Positions 1-12,662 of a stretch of 64,000 nt of DNA are shown here, in pieces. The notes beneath the pieces are model-generated. The model was given only the letters and a program-made list of their open reading frames with translations. It searched no databases and had not been told where the DNA came from. The translations under genes were made by a program, and so were the position numbers. How positions within the stretch are numbered: the first letter of the stretch is position 1; each line of letters begins with the position of its first letter. The stretch covers positions 127,501 through 191,500 of the forward strand of contig JABMCL010001612.1 of assembly GCA_018857735.1 (NCBI GenBank), written 5' to 3'. This DNA comes from Alviniconcha marisindica. Its lineage: Eukaryota > Mollusca > Gastropoda > Provannidae.

Positions 1-1072
1 TCTCTAGTTCCAGAGTCTAGAGGTTCCTTATGCTTCTATCTACACGTGCTTCCTCCGGCTTCGTCAATAGCAGTGCGCTTATGCATTGGAAACCTTTCAC
101 AAACTCTGTCCTAAAAATAGGCAGAGCAAACAAAACGAGCATAAAAATAACTGTATAAAAGCGAGAAAGAAAAATGGACATGAAGTTTGGATTGCTGGAA
201 TGCTTCATCGCATTCTGTGTACATTTGTGTGCGCGGAGCCATGATGCGTTTTGCTTTGTCGATCTGGCGCGTCTCACTCGTTGTCTTCCTGCAGTGTCGC
301 CATTACCCCATCGCGCAACCGCGCGTTCGCATGACGAAATCTCGCTTTGATTTTTCGATTTGTTTCATGAATCACCCACTCATGAATTCTGACGTGCAAA
401 CGCGTTCACGCATTCTGGGGAGCCGGTTTGAGGTTGGAGATCTCAATCAGTTTGGCATCCCAATCTCGCTGGTAGCGCGCGCTGGCATGGAAGCCGTCCA
501 AATGGAACAGGCGGCCCAATCGCGAGGGGTCATGTTTGGCTTGAAATTGATGCCTGCATCTCCTTTCGCCCACAGCAGCGCTCCGCTGACCTTTCGTGGC
601 AATCTGCGTGGACTTAGCGCTCGACTTCAGCTGGCGACGTCGCTCTTTTTTTACCCCGGAGACAATTGCCCGTGGAGACAAAACGAGGGCGTATCACGGA
701 TGTCTGTTTCTGGCATAGTTTGATTCTGATTCCCCCCTCCCCTCCCCTTCCCCCTCCTCCACTCCACTTCCCCCACCCCCACCCTCACCCCCCGACCCCA
801 TTCCTTACGTCTTCCCCAGTTCTCCGCAATGTCGCTCCCACTCCCCCTTCCCCACCCCTTTCGCCCCCATCCCCTTCGCCCCCACCCCTTTTGCCCCTCT
901 TTCCTTCAAAGGAAACGTTGGGAAACCTCTGAGAGACGGGGTGGAACGCATAAGGGCGCATGGATACCATATTGAACTGAACTGAAATAAACAAAACTGT
1001 GGTCCAGTTCTCGATTAACTATGACGGCACCTTAAACATACAAAGTGTAAAACGGTTGAAACGAACGGAACG
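1..1072. other. No recognised gene
   Basis: The stretch 250-720 is GC-balanced and open in one frame, but has no recognisable domain or splice pattern. A C-rich stretch occupies 733-900. Confidence 0.4.
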
Positions 1073-1073
1073 A

Positions 1074-1357
1074 CACGCAAATACCCACATAAAACAAACG
1101 GAAAACACGTAAATACCCACATAAAACAAACGGGAACAACACGTAAATACCCACATAAAACAAACAGGAACGACACGTAAATACCCACATAAAACAAACA
1201 GGAACAACACGTAAATACCCACATAAAACAAACGGGAACAACACGTAAATACCCACATAAAACAAACGGGAACAACACGTAAATACCCACATAAAACAAA
1301 CAGGAACAACACGTAAATACCCACATAAAACAAACAGGAACAACACGTAAATGCCCG
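1074..1357. repeat. 34-bp minisatellite, about 8 copies
   Basis: The unit is ACACGTAAATACCCACATAA followed by AACAAACRGGAAC, with a regular 34-bp period and one or two substitutions per copy. The minus strand contains no stop in any frame, which produces three overlapping spurious ORFs. Confidence 0.95.
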
Positions 1358-1377
1358 CACTGCTTCTCCGCCTGTCG

Positions 1378-2365
1378 TGATCTATTCTGGGTCACTTTTC
1401 CCCATAAACACATGCTGGAATGTTATTCTGAGTCACCTTTCCCCATAAACACATTATACTGATTAAACCTGTTCCTGCATCTCCGCCTCTCAAGTGCTAT
1501 TCTGAGTCACTTTTCCCCATAAACACATTATACTGATTAAATATGTTCCTGCATCTCCGCCTATCGAGATGCTATTCTGGGTCACTTTTCCCCATAAACA
1601 CATTATACTGATTAAATATGTTCCTGCATCTCCGCCTCTCGAGTGCTATTCTGGGTCACTTTTCCCCATAAACACATTATACTGATTAAATATGTTCCTG
1701 CATCTCCGCCTATCGAGTGCTATTCTGGGTCACTTTTCCCCATAAACACATTATACTGATTAAATATGTTCCTGCATCTCCGCCTATCGAGTGCAGACCT
1801 TAGTCGCTTTTTCTCCATAAACATATTATACTGATTAAAACTGTTCTGCATGTCCGCCTCGCTGAGACACTTTTTCCCCCATAAACACATACTGATTAAA
1901 CCTGTTCCTGCATCTCCGCAAGTCGAGTGGGTCACTTCTATCACACAAACTCTGTGTTTGATGCCACATGCTGATGGACTTTTTTTCCAACTTCTCCTCC
2001 TCTCGAGTGCTGTTCTGGGTCACATTTTTCACATGGTACCACCTGCTTATATAATATCACATGCTGGTGGAATAGTTTCCTGTTTCGTCGCCTTTCGAGT
2101 GCTATTCTGTATAACGTTTCCCACCAGCAAACTCTTGTGTATAATCTCACAAGCTTGCACGATATCACAGTCATGCTTGTGTGATATCATGTGCTGGTGG
2201 AATTATTTCCTGTTTCTTCGCCTATCGAGAGCTATTCTGTGTCACGTTTCCCACCAGCAATTTCCTGTGTATGATATCACACGCTTGCATGATAGCACAT
2301 GATGTCACCGGTTTGTGTGACACCACGTGCTGGTGATGGAATCCTTCCATGCATCTCCGCCTGGC
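1378..2365. repeat. About 73-bp minisatellite grading into diverged longer units
   Basis: Near-identical units (TATTCTGGGTCACTTTTCCC, CATAAACACATTATACTGAT, CTGCATCTCCGCCTATCGAG) recur at about 1499, 1571, 1645 and 1717. Increasingly diverged copies, retaining CGCCTNTCGAGNGCTATTCT, continue to about 2360. Confidence 0.9.
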
Positions 2366-2698
2366 GAGCGCTGGTCCCTGATGGAGGGAGATTGGTTTTT
2401 GTGTACTCGTTCCGTCCCTGTGTCGTTAAGACGCTGAGCCGGTTTTTCCTCAATAAATCCCGCCTTTCCGGACCGGTAAACTCGGGATCCGGAGCGGCCC
2501 GATGGCACTTCCATATTCGGCTTTAATGAAAAAAGAGGCGAGGAGAGAGGAGGCGGCTGGTTTGACGGCTGTGGAGCAGGACGGAGGTGACCCATTGGGT
2601 GTTGTGCGCCCGGAAATGCAGAGCCGTTTCTTGGTGCCAATAAAGGATTAGAGTGAGTTCTAGGTCGGAGTGTTCTGGGGCGAAGATTTTAGCGTGGA

Positions 2699-2970
<272 letters not shown>

Positions 2971-3401
2971 GCGCACTTTTGAATTTGAAGCAAAATAAAA
3001 ACACTTATAAATACAAGCTGTATACACAGACAAATGGACACAAAGCGGCATGCATCAAACAGCGTTACAACTACTGTGCTGCAATGCATTTGGATGAAAT
3101 CTTATTTATATATATATACATTTGTGCTTTTTTTCCCCTTCCCTTGATGCGTTTGACGAAGTTGTTTGCTGTTTTGTTCAAATGTTACGGTACACATCGT
3201 TACGCCCTGTGTACATGTTTAAATGCCTTCGAAACAGAGGAGAGTGACTTGTCTGTTCTTAAAAGTAGGGAAAGCGGGAGCAAAACTCCTTCGTCTTCAA
3301 GCTACTCGCCGATCACAGTATGGCATGACTACAAACTGCTTTACTGCAAATTTGGATACAGGCGGGTCAGGACACGCTTTGGGGACGGCACTGCTGGAGA
3401 T

Positions 3402-3711
3402 AGATCCAAAAACATGAAAGGTTCAAAAGGACGCTGTTTATTAGGACAAGACAAACAAAAAAAACAAAAAACAAACAAAAAACCAGTCCAAAGACATAAA
3501 AGATTCAAAAGAACGCCAGCAAATATTCGGGCTAATCCCCTTTGTCAAGCTACAAAACGACACCTAAACAACAGCTAAACGGCCAGAAACGATCAAAAAT
3601 GAAGTGAAAAACTAAACCACTTATCTGTGTGGTCTAGCTTTTTAAAATTTGCTGGTTTTGTCTTGTCCTCATAAATAGCGTTCTTTTGAACCTTTTTATG
3701 TGTTTGGATCT
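3402..3711. repeat. Imperfect inverted (fold-back) repeat
   Basis: The left arm at 3402-3457 (ATGAAAGGTTCAAAAGGACG, TTTATTAGGACAAGACAAA) is the near reverse complement of 3654-3710 (TTTTGTCTTGTCCTCATAAA, GTTCTTTTGAACCTTTTTAT). A third, shorter copy in left-arm orientation lies at 3486-3527. The arms are about 55 bp and the spacer about 200 bp. A single arm recurs at 24451-24480. Confidence 0.8.
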
Positions 3712-4267
3712 TGTTTTAGAACGCTAGCAGTCATTCTTGTTTCGGACTTTTACTGTTGGAGATACTTAACACATTGTATTTGTTAAGAGATACTTAACAC
3801 ATTATAGTTGTTCTGTCAAAGCCCGGCCAGGTTTCTGCTTTTCCTAATTACAGCGTCAAGTTTGCCGAACAAATTCGTTACAGGAAACAAGTAAGTGGGA
3901 AAGTTAAGAAGAGCGTTTGCAAGGTTGTTGCATGATAAGGCTTCAAGCTGTGTTTCAAGATCGGGTGGAAAGGACGTGACCATGCACCGGGCCCTCATGC
4001 CATCATCGGGGATTGGCGCTTTAAGAGCACGTGCCACGACCAACCCCTGGTGAAGCTGAACGTCTTGCGCTGACCTGTAATGAAGCTTGCTAGTGTTTGA
4101 GGATGTCAGCCCTTGTTGACTCGGCGATCAACGCCCAGGAAGACGGGCGCACACCGCACGGAGTCGGACGCGACGCCAGGCAGAAAGATCGCTCTATCTT
4201 CCTCACTCTCAGAAAATCTACGTCGCCTCTTGGAGAGGGTGGGTCGGATGGGGTGGGGGTGGGTGGA

Positions 4268-4300
4268 GAAGGGGTGGGGGGGGGGGGGGGGGGGGGGGGA
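4268..4300. repeat. Poly-G tract
   Basis: About 33 bases of almost pure G follow a GGGTGG-rich stretch. Confidence 0.95.
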
Positions 4301-4616
4301 TGATGGGCGGCGCGAGAGCAGTTCTTCTCTGCTTGAATAACGAATGCAGCAGAGGCCCAAGTAACATCCACTGAATGAAAGACAGCCTTGCTTGCGTTCA
4401 CTTTGGTTGATTACATGTTCCCTCGTGGTTTGAGCTGATCAAATTAATCGTTCGATCAAAGGATCCGATCGATCCCATTGGATCCGACCGTCCTTGTCCG
4501 AGAGAGAAGCAAAATGATGTAAAGAATCGCTTTGGTAGATTTATGGTGGTTCGCTGAGGATGGCAGTCACCAGTGGAGTACAATGTATAATTAATGCTTC
4601 CGGCACCAACCGTGCT

Positions 4617-4723
4617 ACTCAGAGCTCCGGAGCTGTGTGAAAGTCGAGGCGGCCGTCCTGAGCTCCCGTTCCTAATAAACCTACGGTTTCTGTGGACGTA
4701 AAGCAACACTCAACCAACCAACC
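4617..4723 (-). repeat. Dispersed short repeat, family A copy
   Basis: On the minus strand: (GGTT)n, then GAGTGTTGCTTTACGTCCAC, AGAAACCGTAGGTTTATTAG, GAACGGGAGCTCAGGACGGC and a CTTTCACACAGCTCC end. The same order recurs at 19367-19462, 36004-36150, 49772-49868 and 53550-53647. Confidence 0.85.
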
Positions 4724-5504
4724 GTGCTTCGAAGGCACCCGAGCGGTTTTCTTTCACTTCCGAAAAACTATTTTGTTGTTTCGTCTTCTCGGCCGCTGCC
4801 AACTGTGGTGCTCCCTGGTTACAAGTTTTGTATCTGGCCGTGTTAAATTATCTGACTATCCGAAACAATCAGATATTGCTTGCACATTGGGCCAAGTTAA
4901 AAGTACTCTGACCATCCAAAAATAACTGCCACGGGACGCTGCAAATTCACTCACCTCTGGCTATGCTTCTCATTCGGTCGATTGCCACTTGTCTTTTCCC
5001 TCAGCGGGAGTTTGCAGTTTCCAGCTGAGCGCGCAGCCTTGACATAATTGTTTTGTTTGTTTCGGAGTTACTTTGAGATTCCGCTTACGTAGTGACAGTA
5101 TAAGCCCCGGAAAGAGATAACGTTGCAAGTTTTATCTGAATGTTCCTTCTGCATAATAATGGCCAGGAAAATTTGGTTTGATAATTTTTGGAGTTGATTT
5201 GATGTGTAGCTGATGGGGGAACTCGTGCGCTTCGCCGATTCCACAGTTCATGATTCTGACTTCTGAGATGCCCGATGTGATCGTGTTCTAACCTGACTCT
5301 GTTTCGCAGGTAAAAACGATCGTATGAAAAGTTCCGAGGGATGCTGTCAATCTCGAAGCTCCCGGTGAAGCTACTCTTTCTTTAGCCGTGTCGTTACGAT
5401 TCTTAATGAATCAATTTGATTCACAAAACAATAAATTCGTCAGATAGGCTAGCGTTTTAAGGAGCTGGTTTTGGGCAAAAGTTCGATGTGGTCTTGAGTT
5501 GTTT

Positions 5505-5610
5505 TTTTAAAGATTACATAGTTAAACTATTTACGTGTCCCTTCCTATCCGCCTATTTTCCAAAGATTACATAGTTACGCTACTTATGTGTCCTTTTCTA
5601 TCTGCCTGAA
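5505..5610. repeat. Two-copy tandem duplication, about 52 bp
   Basis: AAAGATTACATAGTTA, then ACTNTGTGTCC and CTATCYGCCT, occurs twice in direct succession (5509-5557 and 5561-5608). Confidence 0.85.
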
Positions 5611-5892
5611 CTAACTTTTAAACGTGAATCTTTCGTGATGATAAGTGTGAATGACACACATGTATATTGTTTTTCTTTTCTGGCCTCAGCCTAAATTAAA
5701 CCACTAATTAACAAGCGAGGCGGAGAAATATAGTACCTACGGAGTGTCCAGGATGTTTAATCATACATTATCATTTCCACGGTTCCTTCTGCAACACGAT
5801 GTAGTACGATTCCTTGGAAAAGAGGCATCGATGAGTTAGAAAAAGAGATAAATGGCTCGTAGAATAGAAGCTGAAATGTTGTAACTTACTGG

Positions 5893-6026
5893 ACACACAA
5901 GGGAGTTAATTCGCGCTCGAAAGTCGTCACACAAGCACAACAACAAAGAGCTGAATCGCCTACGGTAACTCTCACCTGGCATGCGTGTAAATACGAGGTA
6001 GATAAACTCCACCAGAGGTACATCCT
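5893..6026 (+). repeat. Dispersed repeat, family D copy 1
   Basis: ACACACAAGGGAGTTAATTC through CACCTGGCATGCGTGTAAAT to a CTCCACCAG/CATCCT end. It is about 85-90% identical to 58282-58415, in the same orientation. Confidence 0.88.
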
Positions 6027-6171
6027 ACTGGACACTATGTATGTAGCAGAAATGATGTACCTTACTGGACACTATATATGTAGCAGAACTGGTGTACCTT
6101 TCTAGATACTATGTATGTAGCAGAACTGGTGTACCTTACTAGACACTGTGTAAGTAGCAGAAATGGTGTAG
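6018..6171. repeat. About 45-bp tandem repeat, 3-4 copies
   Basis: Unit: TACCTTACTGGACACTATGT then ATGTAGCAGAAMTGGTG. It directly abuts the end of the family D repeat, sharing its GTAC end. Confidence 0.88.
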
Positions 6172-6315
6172 CTGTTCGCGGTTTTGGAAAGCCCCTGTTT
6201 CTGTTGTCCGATTTGCTGCACGGTTTTCGTCGATCCTGTCGTTTGATGCTGAACTGGGCCCGGCTGGTCGTTAGGAGAAACAAATGATTATTCTTTACTA
6301 AATCATGAAGACCTC

Positions 6316-6397
6316 TGTCCCTGCTTGGCTGTGAGCCACTTTCTTGTTTCATCCGCTGTCCCTGCCTGGCTGTGGGCCACCTTCTTGCTTCATCCGG
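6316..6397. repeat. 41-bp tandem duplication
   Basis: TGTCCCTGCYTGGCTGTGRG followed by CCACYTTCTTGYTTCATCCG occurs twice. More diverged CTTTGCCTTTCC-type units continue to about 6640. Confidence 0.85.
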
Positions 6398-6399
6398 CG

Positions 6400-7918
6400 G
6401 AGAAGGTCGGAGTCACAGCTTTCCCTCTCGTTCAAGCCTGGGTTAGAATTGACATCCCGAGAAACAGCTTTTCATTTCCGTCAAAGTCTTGGCCGCACTG
6501 ACAGTTTTGCCTTTCCCATTCCATCAAAGCCGTGGCTGTGCACCGTCAGGATTGAAGTGGCAGCTTTGCCTTTCCATTCCGCGTCTGTGGTTGCTGTTGT
6601 GATTGGAATCGAGCGTCGTCCTGTCTTGCCCAAATACGAGTTGCAGAAGCAGTCTGAATCATAGCTTTGCGTCTCGTTCAAGGCTGGGTGAGCAGTAACA
6701 GCCGGGGTCACAACTCTTGCACCTCCCCCTGGCCTGGGTTTAGCTCGTCGGTGCAATCCATTCCATTTTGGACCAGTTCTCTGCTTACATCATGGCATCG
6801 TTGTTGTTGCGCTGTTTGACTTCCACTCTTTTGATCTTCCCATGCGAGGAACCCAAACCTCTTTGAAGCCTACTTTTTCCTTTTCGCCCATTTCGCCCAT
6901 TCCGTGAGCAGAAATGGTTTTCATGTTTTGATGGAAAGATAACGAGGCAGACATGACTCGCTGATCTATAACTCACTTAATTGCTTGCTGCCAATCTTTT
7001 CTGTGCGGGTCAACAGTGAAGACAGTTGTCTTCCCTGACTCTGGCTTGAAAGTCCTCGGGACTTGTATGATTTCCCAATGACAGGCAAGTTTGTTCAAGC
7101 CACCGTACAACTGAAGCCAAGAAAACACCCTGTGGATGAGTTCAAGCCTTTGATGAGTTTGCCAGAATTAGTTTCTATTAATATGAGAGCCACTAGGCGC
7201 CTTTTTGAAGCCATATCAGATTGTGGCCCTGCTTTTTTTGTGTCTGCATTCCGTATGCTTGGCTTTCCTTCGATTTCGTATGGTGTTGTAGAAGATGAAG
7301 AGATTCTTCTTGAGCGGCGTTGGTGAATTTGCTTCAATATGGTTGATTAACCGCGGAAGGGGCTCTCGCTGCATCGCGAGTTTCAGATGTATTAGGATTA
7401 TCAGTTTTAGCTCTCAGTTTAAGGGTGTAGTTGCGGTTCTTTCTTGTTTTTCTTCTTGTCGAGTTTCAAAACTGATAGTGCTAGTTTTCGCAAAGCAAGT
7501 GACTAGTGGAGCCTCAGTCAGTGTGGCTACAAGATGGTCGTTTTGTAGGATCGAGATCTGTTGACTGCACGATGCCCTTTGGTTTTGCTATCGTTATAGT
7601 TTTGTTTTGCAGGTTGGGATGTCTCCTGTAATTGTCATTGTATATTTTTGATGGGCAACGAAAGTACTGCTTGGAACATATCTGGCAACGGCCGTCTGCA
7701 TTTGTAATCGTCAAACAATGGGACTATAATCTTATTGGGGTTGGGGGAGGTTCATTTGCTTAGATGGAGACCTTTTTTGCTGTGTGTGGCTGTATGTCTG
7801 CATTTTGTGTGACATAAACAAAAACCAGGCGGCGGGGGTGGAGTGGGGGGTTACATATGCAAAAACAATGTTGTAACACGTGTATGTGTGTGTGCACGGC
7901 CTCTTTCTGAGTGAACGA

Positions 7919-7919
<1 letters not shown>
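6400..7919. other. No recognised gene
   Basis: The stretch has ordinary composition. An 87-codon open frame at 7063-7326 has no recognised motif and no supported splice sites, and is treated as chance. Confidence 0.4.

Positions 7920-7977
<58 letters not shown>
7920..7977. repeat. (GT)n microsatellite
   Basis: About 28 perfect GT units. Confidence 0.98.
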
Positions 7978-7978
<1 letters not shown>

Positions 7979-10810
7979 CTTCGCACGTGCAATGCATGCA
8001 CGTATGTCTTCCGCTACTAGTTTTACTTTAAAGCGCATGCGTCAGATTTTCCATGACCATTTTTCTTTTCTGTTTTGTCTGAACTCCTACCTGTGCATTT
8101 GCTGTTGCTGAGTGCATGTCTCCAGCGTCTTCCATGTCATCACTCGCCTGTGTGCCGTTGGATTAACCCGTTCCCTTTCAGGTTGTCTGCTTTCTGTCGG
8201 ATCTTTCATTCAGTTGGCCTAGAGCAATCATTGTTTTCCCTGTTGAATACCTGGTACAGGCCGTTTGCGCCTGTCTGAACAACACTATTTTTTTCTATTT
8301 TTTTGCGAATAAAAGAAAAGCTAGCTGCTATATTTCTCTCTTTTCTTCTTTGCTCTTTTTAGGGGACGGGGTCTCACACGCAGAGAAAACACCGATTCGG
8401 AACCTGTGGCATAAATTCGTGTTGGTTTTGATTTATTTTGACTCAGTGGTTCTACCTCGGCATGGGTGCATTCATAATTGTCGTGTTTATCAACATTAAA
8501 ACTCAGTTTACTATCCTCTAACTCGCTTCACGGAGGTATTTTTGAAGTCTAAAATTAGTTCCCGTGTGGCTTGTTCGCTTGTTTGTTTCTTTTTTGATTT
8601 ATAAGAAAATATTCTACGTGCATACACGAATTGATAGACCTCAAATGGACGCCACTGGTGAAGAGTGAGGGGATGTAAATTTGTGCTGTTTTTTCTGTTG
8701 GTAAACAATCTAATTTCGCTTACGCCGAGCTAAAATCTCAGCATGTAAAAATAAATCAGATAGAACCCTGCGCTACGTGTTCTGTATTTGTTTCTCTCCC
8801 TTGTACACTACCAAAGAGCGTTTTATGGCCAAACGCGTTTGTGAGATAGTCACAAATCGCAAAATACCATACGTTCAAAAGTGCGGTTTATTTGCCCCTT
8901 CAAATAATGTTCTTCCCGTTTATCGGTTTTTGTCAGCACTGAATTGAAATTATTGTTTGTCAGCATAATATATATATTTAATTCCTTTTATTGTCCCATG
9001 TGGGAATACAATTCCATTTTGAAATTCGGGGCGCTTTCTTTTGGGATAAGCAAGACGACAGACCGGCGCTAACCAGCGAAATCATTCGTGAGCTGGTGGG
9101 TCTTGGTTTCGGTTTCTTCTTTATTAAGGTCTCTACTAAATAATTTATTCGTCACAGTGTAAATGGCACATATCTTGGGATACTTTAGATGTTGATTTCT
9201 TTTCGTACCTACGCTATAAGCTCTCAGTTGTTTGTCCAAGAGTGACATCTGTGTAAAATAAATAAAAAGATTACGTTTTAATTAGGATCTTTTTCAGAGA
9301 GACTTCCTTTATTACTTTCTTTACACGCAAATGAAACCATCTTGTGATGACCTCTTTTTTGTGCATTGGTGAGTCTCAATGTTCCTTCGTACTGCCTCCA
9401 GAATCATACCCAATGTATGTGTACCTTGCGTACTGTACATTTTGTCAGTCAGTATATACCCACCTTGTACTTTTTGTGTACTGTGACTTTTGTACTTTGT
9501 ACTGTGTTCTCTCTCTGCTCGCGGCTGTATAGCGATCCCGCCAGTACCTCCGCCAGTACCTCCGCCATCACCAGCACACTACAGAAACCTCCTGGCGACA
9601 GGTTACACCCTCCGCTGGTCAGGTGTGTTAAAGAGCTCACGGTCGTTGAGACACTGCCTGCAACAAAAACAAAAAAGAACCACCCGCTCGAGCTCATGCC
9701 GCCCCTGATTGTGCTGTGTTTGATTTCTTTGGACTCTTTTGTTTTGGATTAACCCGTGGGTGGTAGCCAATTTTTTGCTTGTGGCGAACTAACCCATCTC
9801 GTCTGCGTTTGAGTTTGATTATTTGTTTGTTTCAGTGCAGTAATGGTGTTGATTTGTGTTGATATGTAGCGCCACATCTACTAACATTGCCAAAACCATT
9901 CTCTTCACTGCTGTAGATCGAGCGTACGACACTTCTCACCAGCCTGTACTTTTGGAGGCTTTTTTGCTTATTTTTGTGCGTAGCTGGGTAACAATGCTTT
10001 TAGATCTAATTTTATTACTGCTTTGAACTCCTTACCAACTCCAGCTGGGGGTCTTTATGCGCTTTATATATGTATATATTTCATGAAAAGCTCAAAACTC
10101 CCGAAGATTTGCGCTAGACGAACTTGCGCTTGGCTATAAGACTTATCCTCTTCTTCTTTTTTTTTCTTCTTCTTTTTTTTTTAATACATAATTATATGCT
10201 TTTTACACAAGCAGTGAAGAGAAACTAGAGTGGTGAGCATGCTGTAGATGTTGAATATGTAGATCCTGTGACAGGTACATGCTGTAGATGTTAAACATGT
10301 AGATGACACGGCAGGTACATATGCATGATAATGCAGCGGAACCCCTCCATAAGGACCGTCCTCACGGAGATCACCCTCGCCTCCTTCATGAAAATGAAAA
10401 TGACCCCCTCAGCGAACCTTTTTAGAGCCGGGTTTGTTGTGAGGTCTTTGCTGGTCTTTTGCTGCTCCATAGTCTTCCTTAACGAATGGCTGTTCTCCTA
10501 GATCCTTCAGCTTTCTTTTCATCGTGGAGGGGGTGGTGGTGCATTACTGCATCGTAGTTCCTGGATGGGTTCTGCTGCATTCCTGTGCGTATGTACGGGT
10601 ATAGTCTTACCGACAGGAGTATAGTGCAATTTGATAAAAGTCTTCCACCCAATTGACGCATGCGACGTCATTGATGTGACGTCATTGTTGCCTGCTGCAT
10701 GCCTTGTAAATCGACACGAACAGCGAGTGACGGTACCGAAAGAGTTCAAATCAGAGGAAAATGAGCATGATTTATCAAAGCACTTACGACCTCGGGAACA
10801 CGGTGTAGTG
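7978..10810. other. AT-rich non-coding stretch
   Basis: No exon or RNA gene was recognised. It includes short T-rich tracts (10145-10185) and a two-copy repeat, CATGCTGTAGATGTTRAAYA, at 10238 and 10279. Confidence 0.4.
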
Positions 10811-10881
10811 ATTTTTTTTTCTTTCTTTTTTTCTTTTCTTTTTTCTTTCTTTCTTTCTTTCTTTCCGTTTTTTTTTTCCCC

Positions 10882-10915
<34 letters not shown>
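10811..10915. repeat. Poly-T / (CTTT)n tract
   Basis: About 100 bases of T with scattered C, ending in 30 or so T residues. Confidence 0.95.
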
Positions 10916-10917
<2 letters not shown>

Positions 10918-11396
10918 GGTAGTATTGGTGCAGACAATTGTCGTTTCTTTTGTTCTTTTTGACACATTCGCCAACAGTTCTAGCGGATGGGTTGCAGTCG
11001 TGGTCAGCATCCAGAATTCCTTTCCCTGTTTGGGACACCTACGATGCACGCCTATAGATTTGTTTTCCTTCTCTTTTTATATGATTCTTACACCCAGCAT
11101 CACCTAGAGTTTTGAGATTTGAGTACTCGACCTACGTATTCATGAAAGCTTGCCACTTTGATTTTTCAGGATTTTTTTTTTTTACTTAAAATAAATAAAT
11201 ATATATATATTAAATTTTGCACAAAATTACAGGAGCGCATTCTTTTCAGCTATGACGTCTAATGAAGAATTGTTTTTATTATCACACATTTAATACGTGG
11301 TGTTTGGTTAACATTTGTCGTTGTCATTGCATTCTGACATGGCTGCAGCATCTGGGTCATTCTTTGCTCTTCTACCGCCATTTTCACAGGATTATC

Positions 11397-11453
11397 GTCG
11401 TCGTCACCATCATCATCATCACTACCATCATCATCATCACTACCATCATCATC
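11397..11453. repeat. (CAT)n/(ATC)n trinucleotide tract
   Basis: CATCATCATCATCACTACCA is repeated twice; on the minus strand it reads as an Asp/Gly-rich spurious frame. Confidence 0.9.
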
Positions 11454-11668
11454 TTTTTCTTCTTCGACGACCATTATCCACCGCGTTGTCGCCATCAGCA
11501 TCATCATCGCCTGAACGTTTTAGCTGTTTATGAACGTTCTGAATGACTGTTCGTCCGATTTAGTGTTGACATGCAGTATTGTGTCTTTGTGCGTGTTGTG
11601 ATGTCCCTGGCTAGCATGAGCCTGAAATGCATGTCATTCATATCTCACGAACGAACAGCCCCTCCAGA

Positions 11669-11698
11669 ATCCCCCCCCCCCCCCCCCCCCATCCTTCT

Positions 11699-11729
<31 letters not shown>

Positions 11730-11795
11730 TTCTTCCCCACGCCCCAACCCGGAAATATGCCCCCCCTCCGCCCCCCAGTAATGAAGAGGGGGGGG
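11669..11795. repeat. Poly-C tracts with short interruptions
   Basis: Two C runs of about 20-28 bases separated by ATCCTTCTT, then further C and G runs. Confidence 0.95.
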
Positions 11796-12247
11796 GAGCA
11801 ACAAATCGATGCGGGAAAAACCAGGCCAAACGACACAAGAAAAAATAAATGACAACAGAGAGGAGGAGAGTGCAAGTACGGAGGAGAGAGAGGGAGAGAG
11901 TAGACCCGCTCGAAACAAAACCAACCGGAAGAAGGAAGACGCCGTAAGTGTTAGAAAGTAGAAACACAGAAGCGAGACCGAGAAGCAGGCAGCGCAGGCG
12001 GGTGCAGAACGGACAGCAGCCGGTGCAGACGTGCGGCCCACTCCAGTCAAACAGCGTCCTTTAATTAGGAGGCAATAAAAGGGCAGTGTGTTTCTACGCG
12101 CGGAGCAGTCGCCCGATTTGTCCCGGCAGGGCAAACAGGTCGCGAGCTCTTTGCGTCAGTAAATCTTTCCGCTGCCTCCTCGGTCAACTCTCCGTCCATC
12201 TGCTGACGAAAGGACCTGTTCACGGGGACGTGGACCTGAGAGTTCAT

Positions 12248-12325
12248 TGGGGGCGGGGTGGGGGTAGGGGGGGGGGGGGGAGGGGGGGGGGTAGGGGCGG
12301 GGAGGGGAGGGAGGAGAGAGGAGAG
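12248..12325. repeat. G-rich tract
   Basis: GGGGGCGGGG/GGGGAGGGG runs, with G-quadruplex potential on the + strand. Confidence 0.92.
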
Positions 12326-12586
12326 AAGAAAGTTAATTTGGTCTTGAAAACGTCGGCCAAGTCCCGATGTGTTCTGTTTCATGAGCCCGGTTTGCTGGGG
12401 ATCCTGGTGTGCTTTATCGGACGCAGCGCAGTATAGGCACAGACTCTTCAGTCAACTGGGAGAAAGACGTGATTTAGGAGTTTTATATTCTCTTCTGTCG
12501 TACAGTTGGTGTTGGTAGTTTTTTTGTTTGTTTGTTTGTTTGTTTTGTTGTGAGTGGTTCGTTTTTATTATTGTATGTGTTTTGTT

Positions 12587-12587
<1 letters not shown>

Positions 12588-12661
<74 letters not shown>
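12588..12661. repeat. (CT)n microsatellite
   Basis: About 36 CT units with two TTCT interruptions. Confidence 0.97.

Positions 12662-12662
<1 letters not shown>

Noticed and set aside
187..723. 178-codon open frame
   Set aside because: No domain, no splice support, and overlapping open frames on both strands; treated as chance.
1015..1413. Three overlapping minus-strand ORFs with repeating FMWVFTCCS-type peptides
   Set aside because: They are the translation of a 34-bp minisatellite that has no stop in any frame; no gene features surround them.
7063..7326. 87-codon open frame
   Set aside because: Peptide not recognised, and no acceptor/donor pair with matching phase to PDE1.
9449..9752. 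Possible exon with GCCAGTACCTCC repeats
   Set aside because: Short internal repeats and open frames on both strands, no domain and no convincing splice phase.
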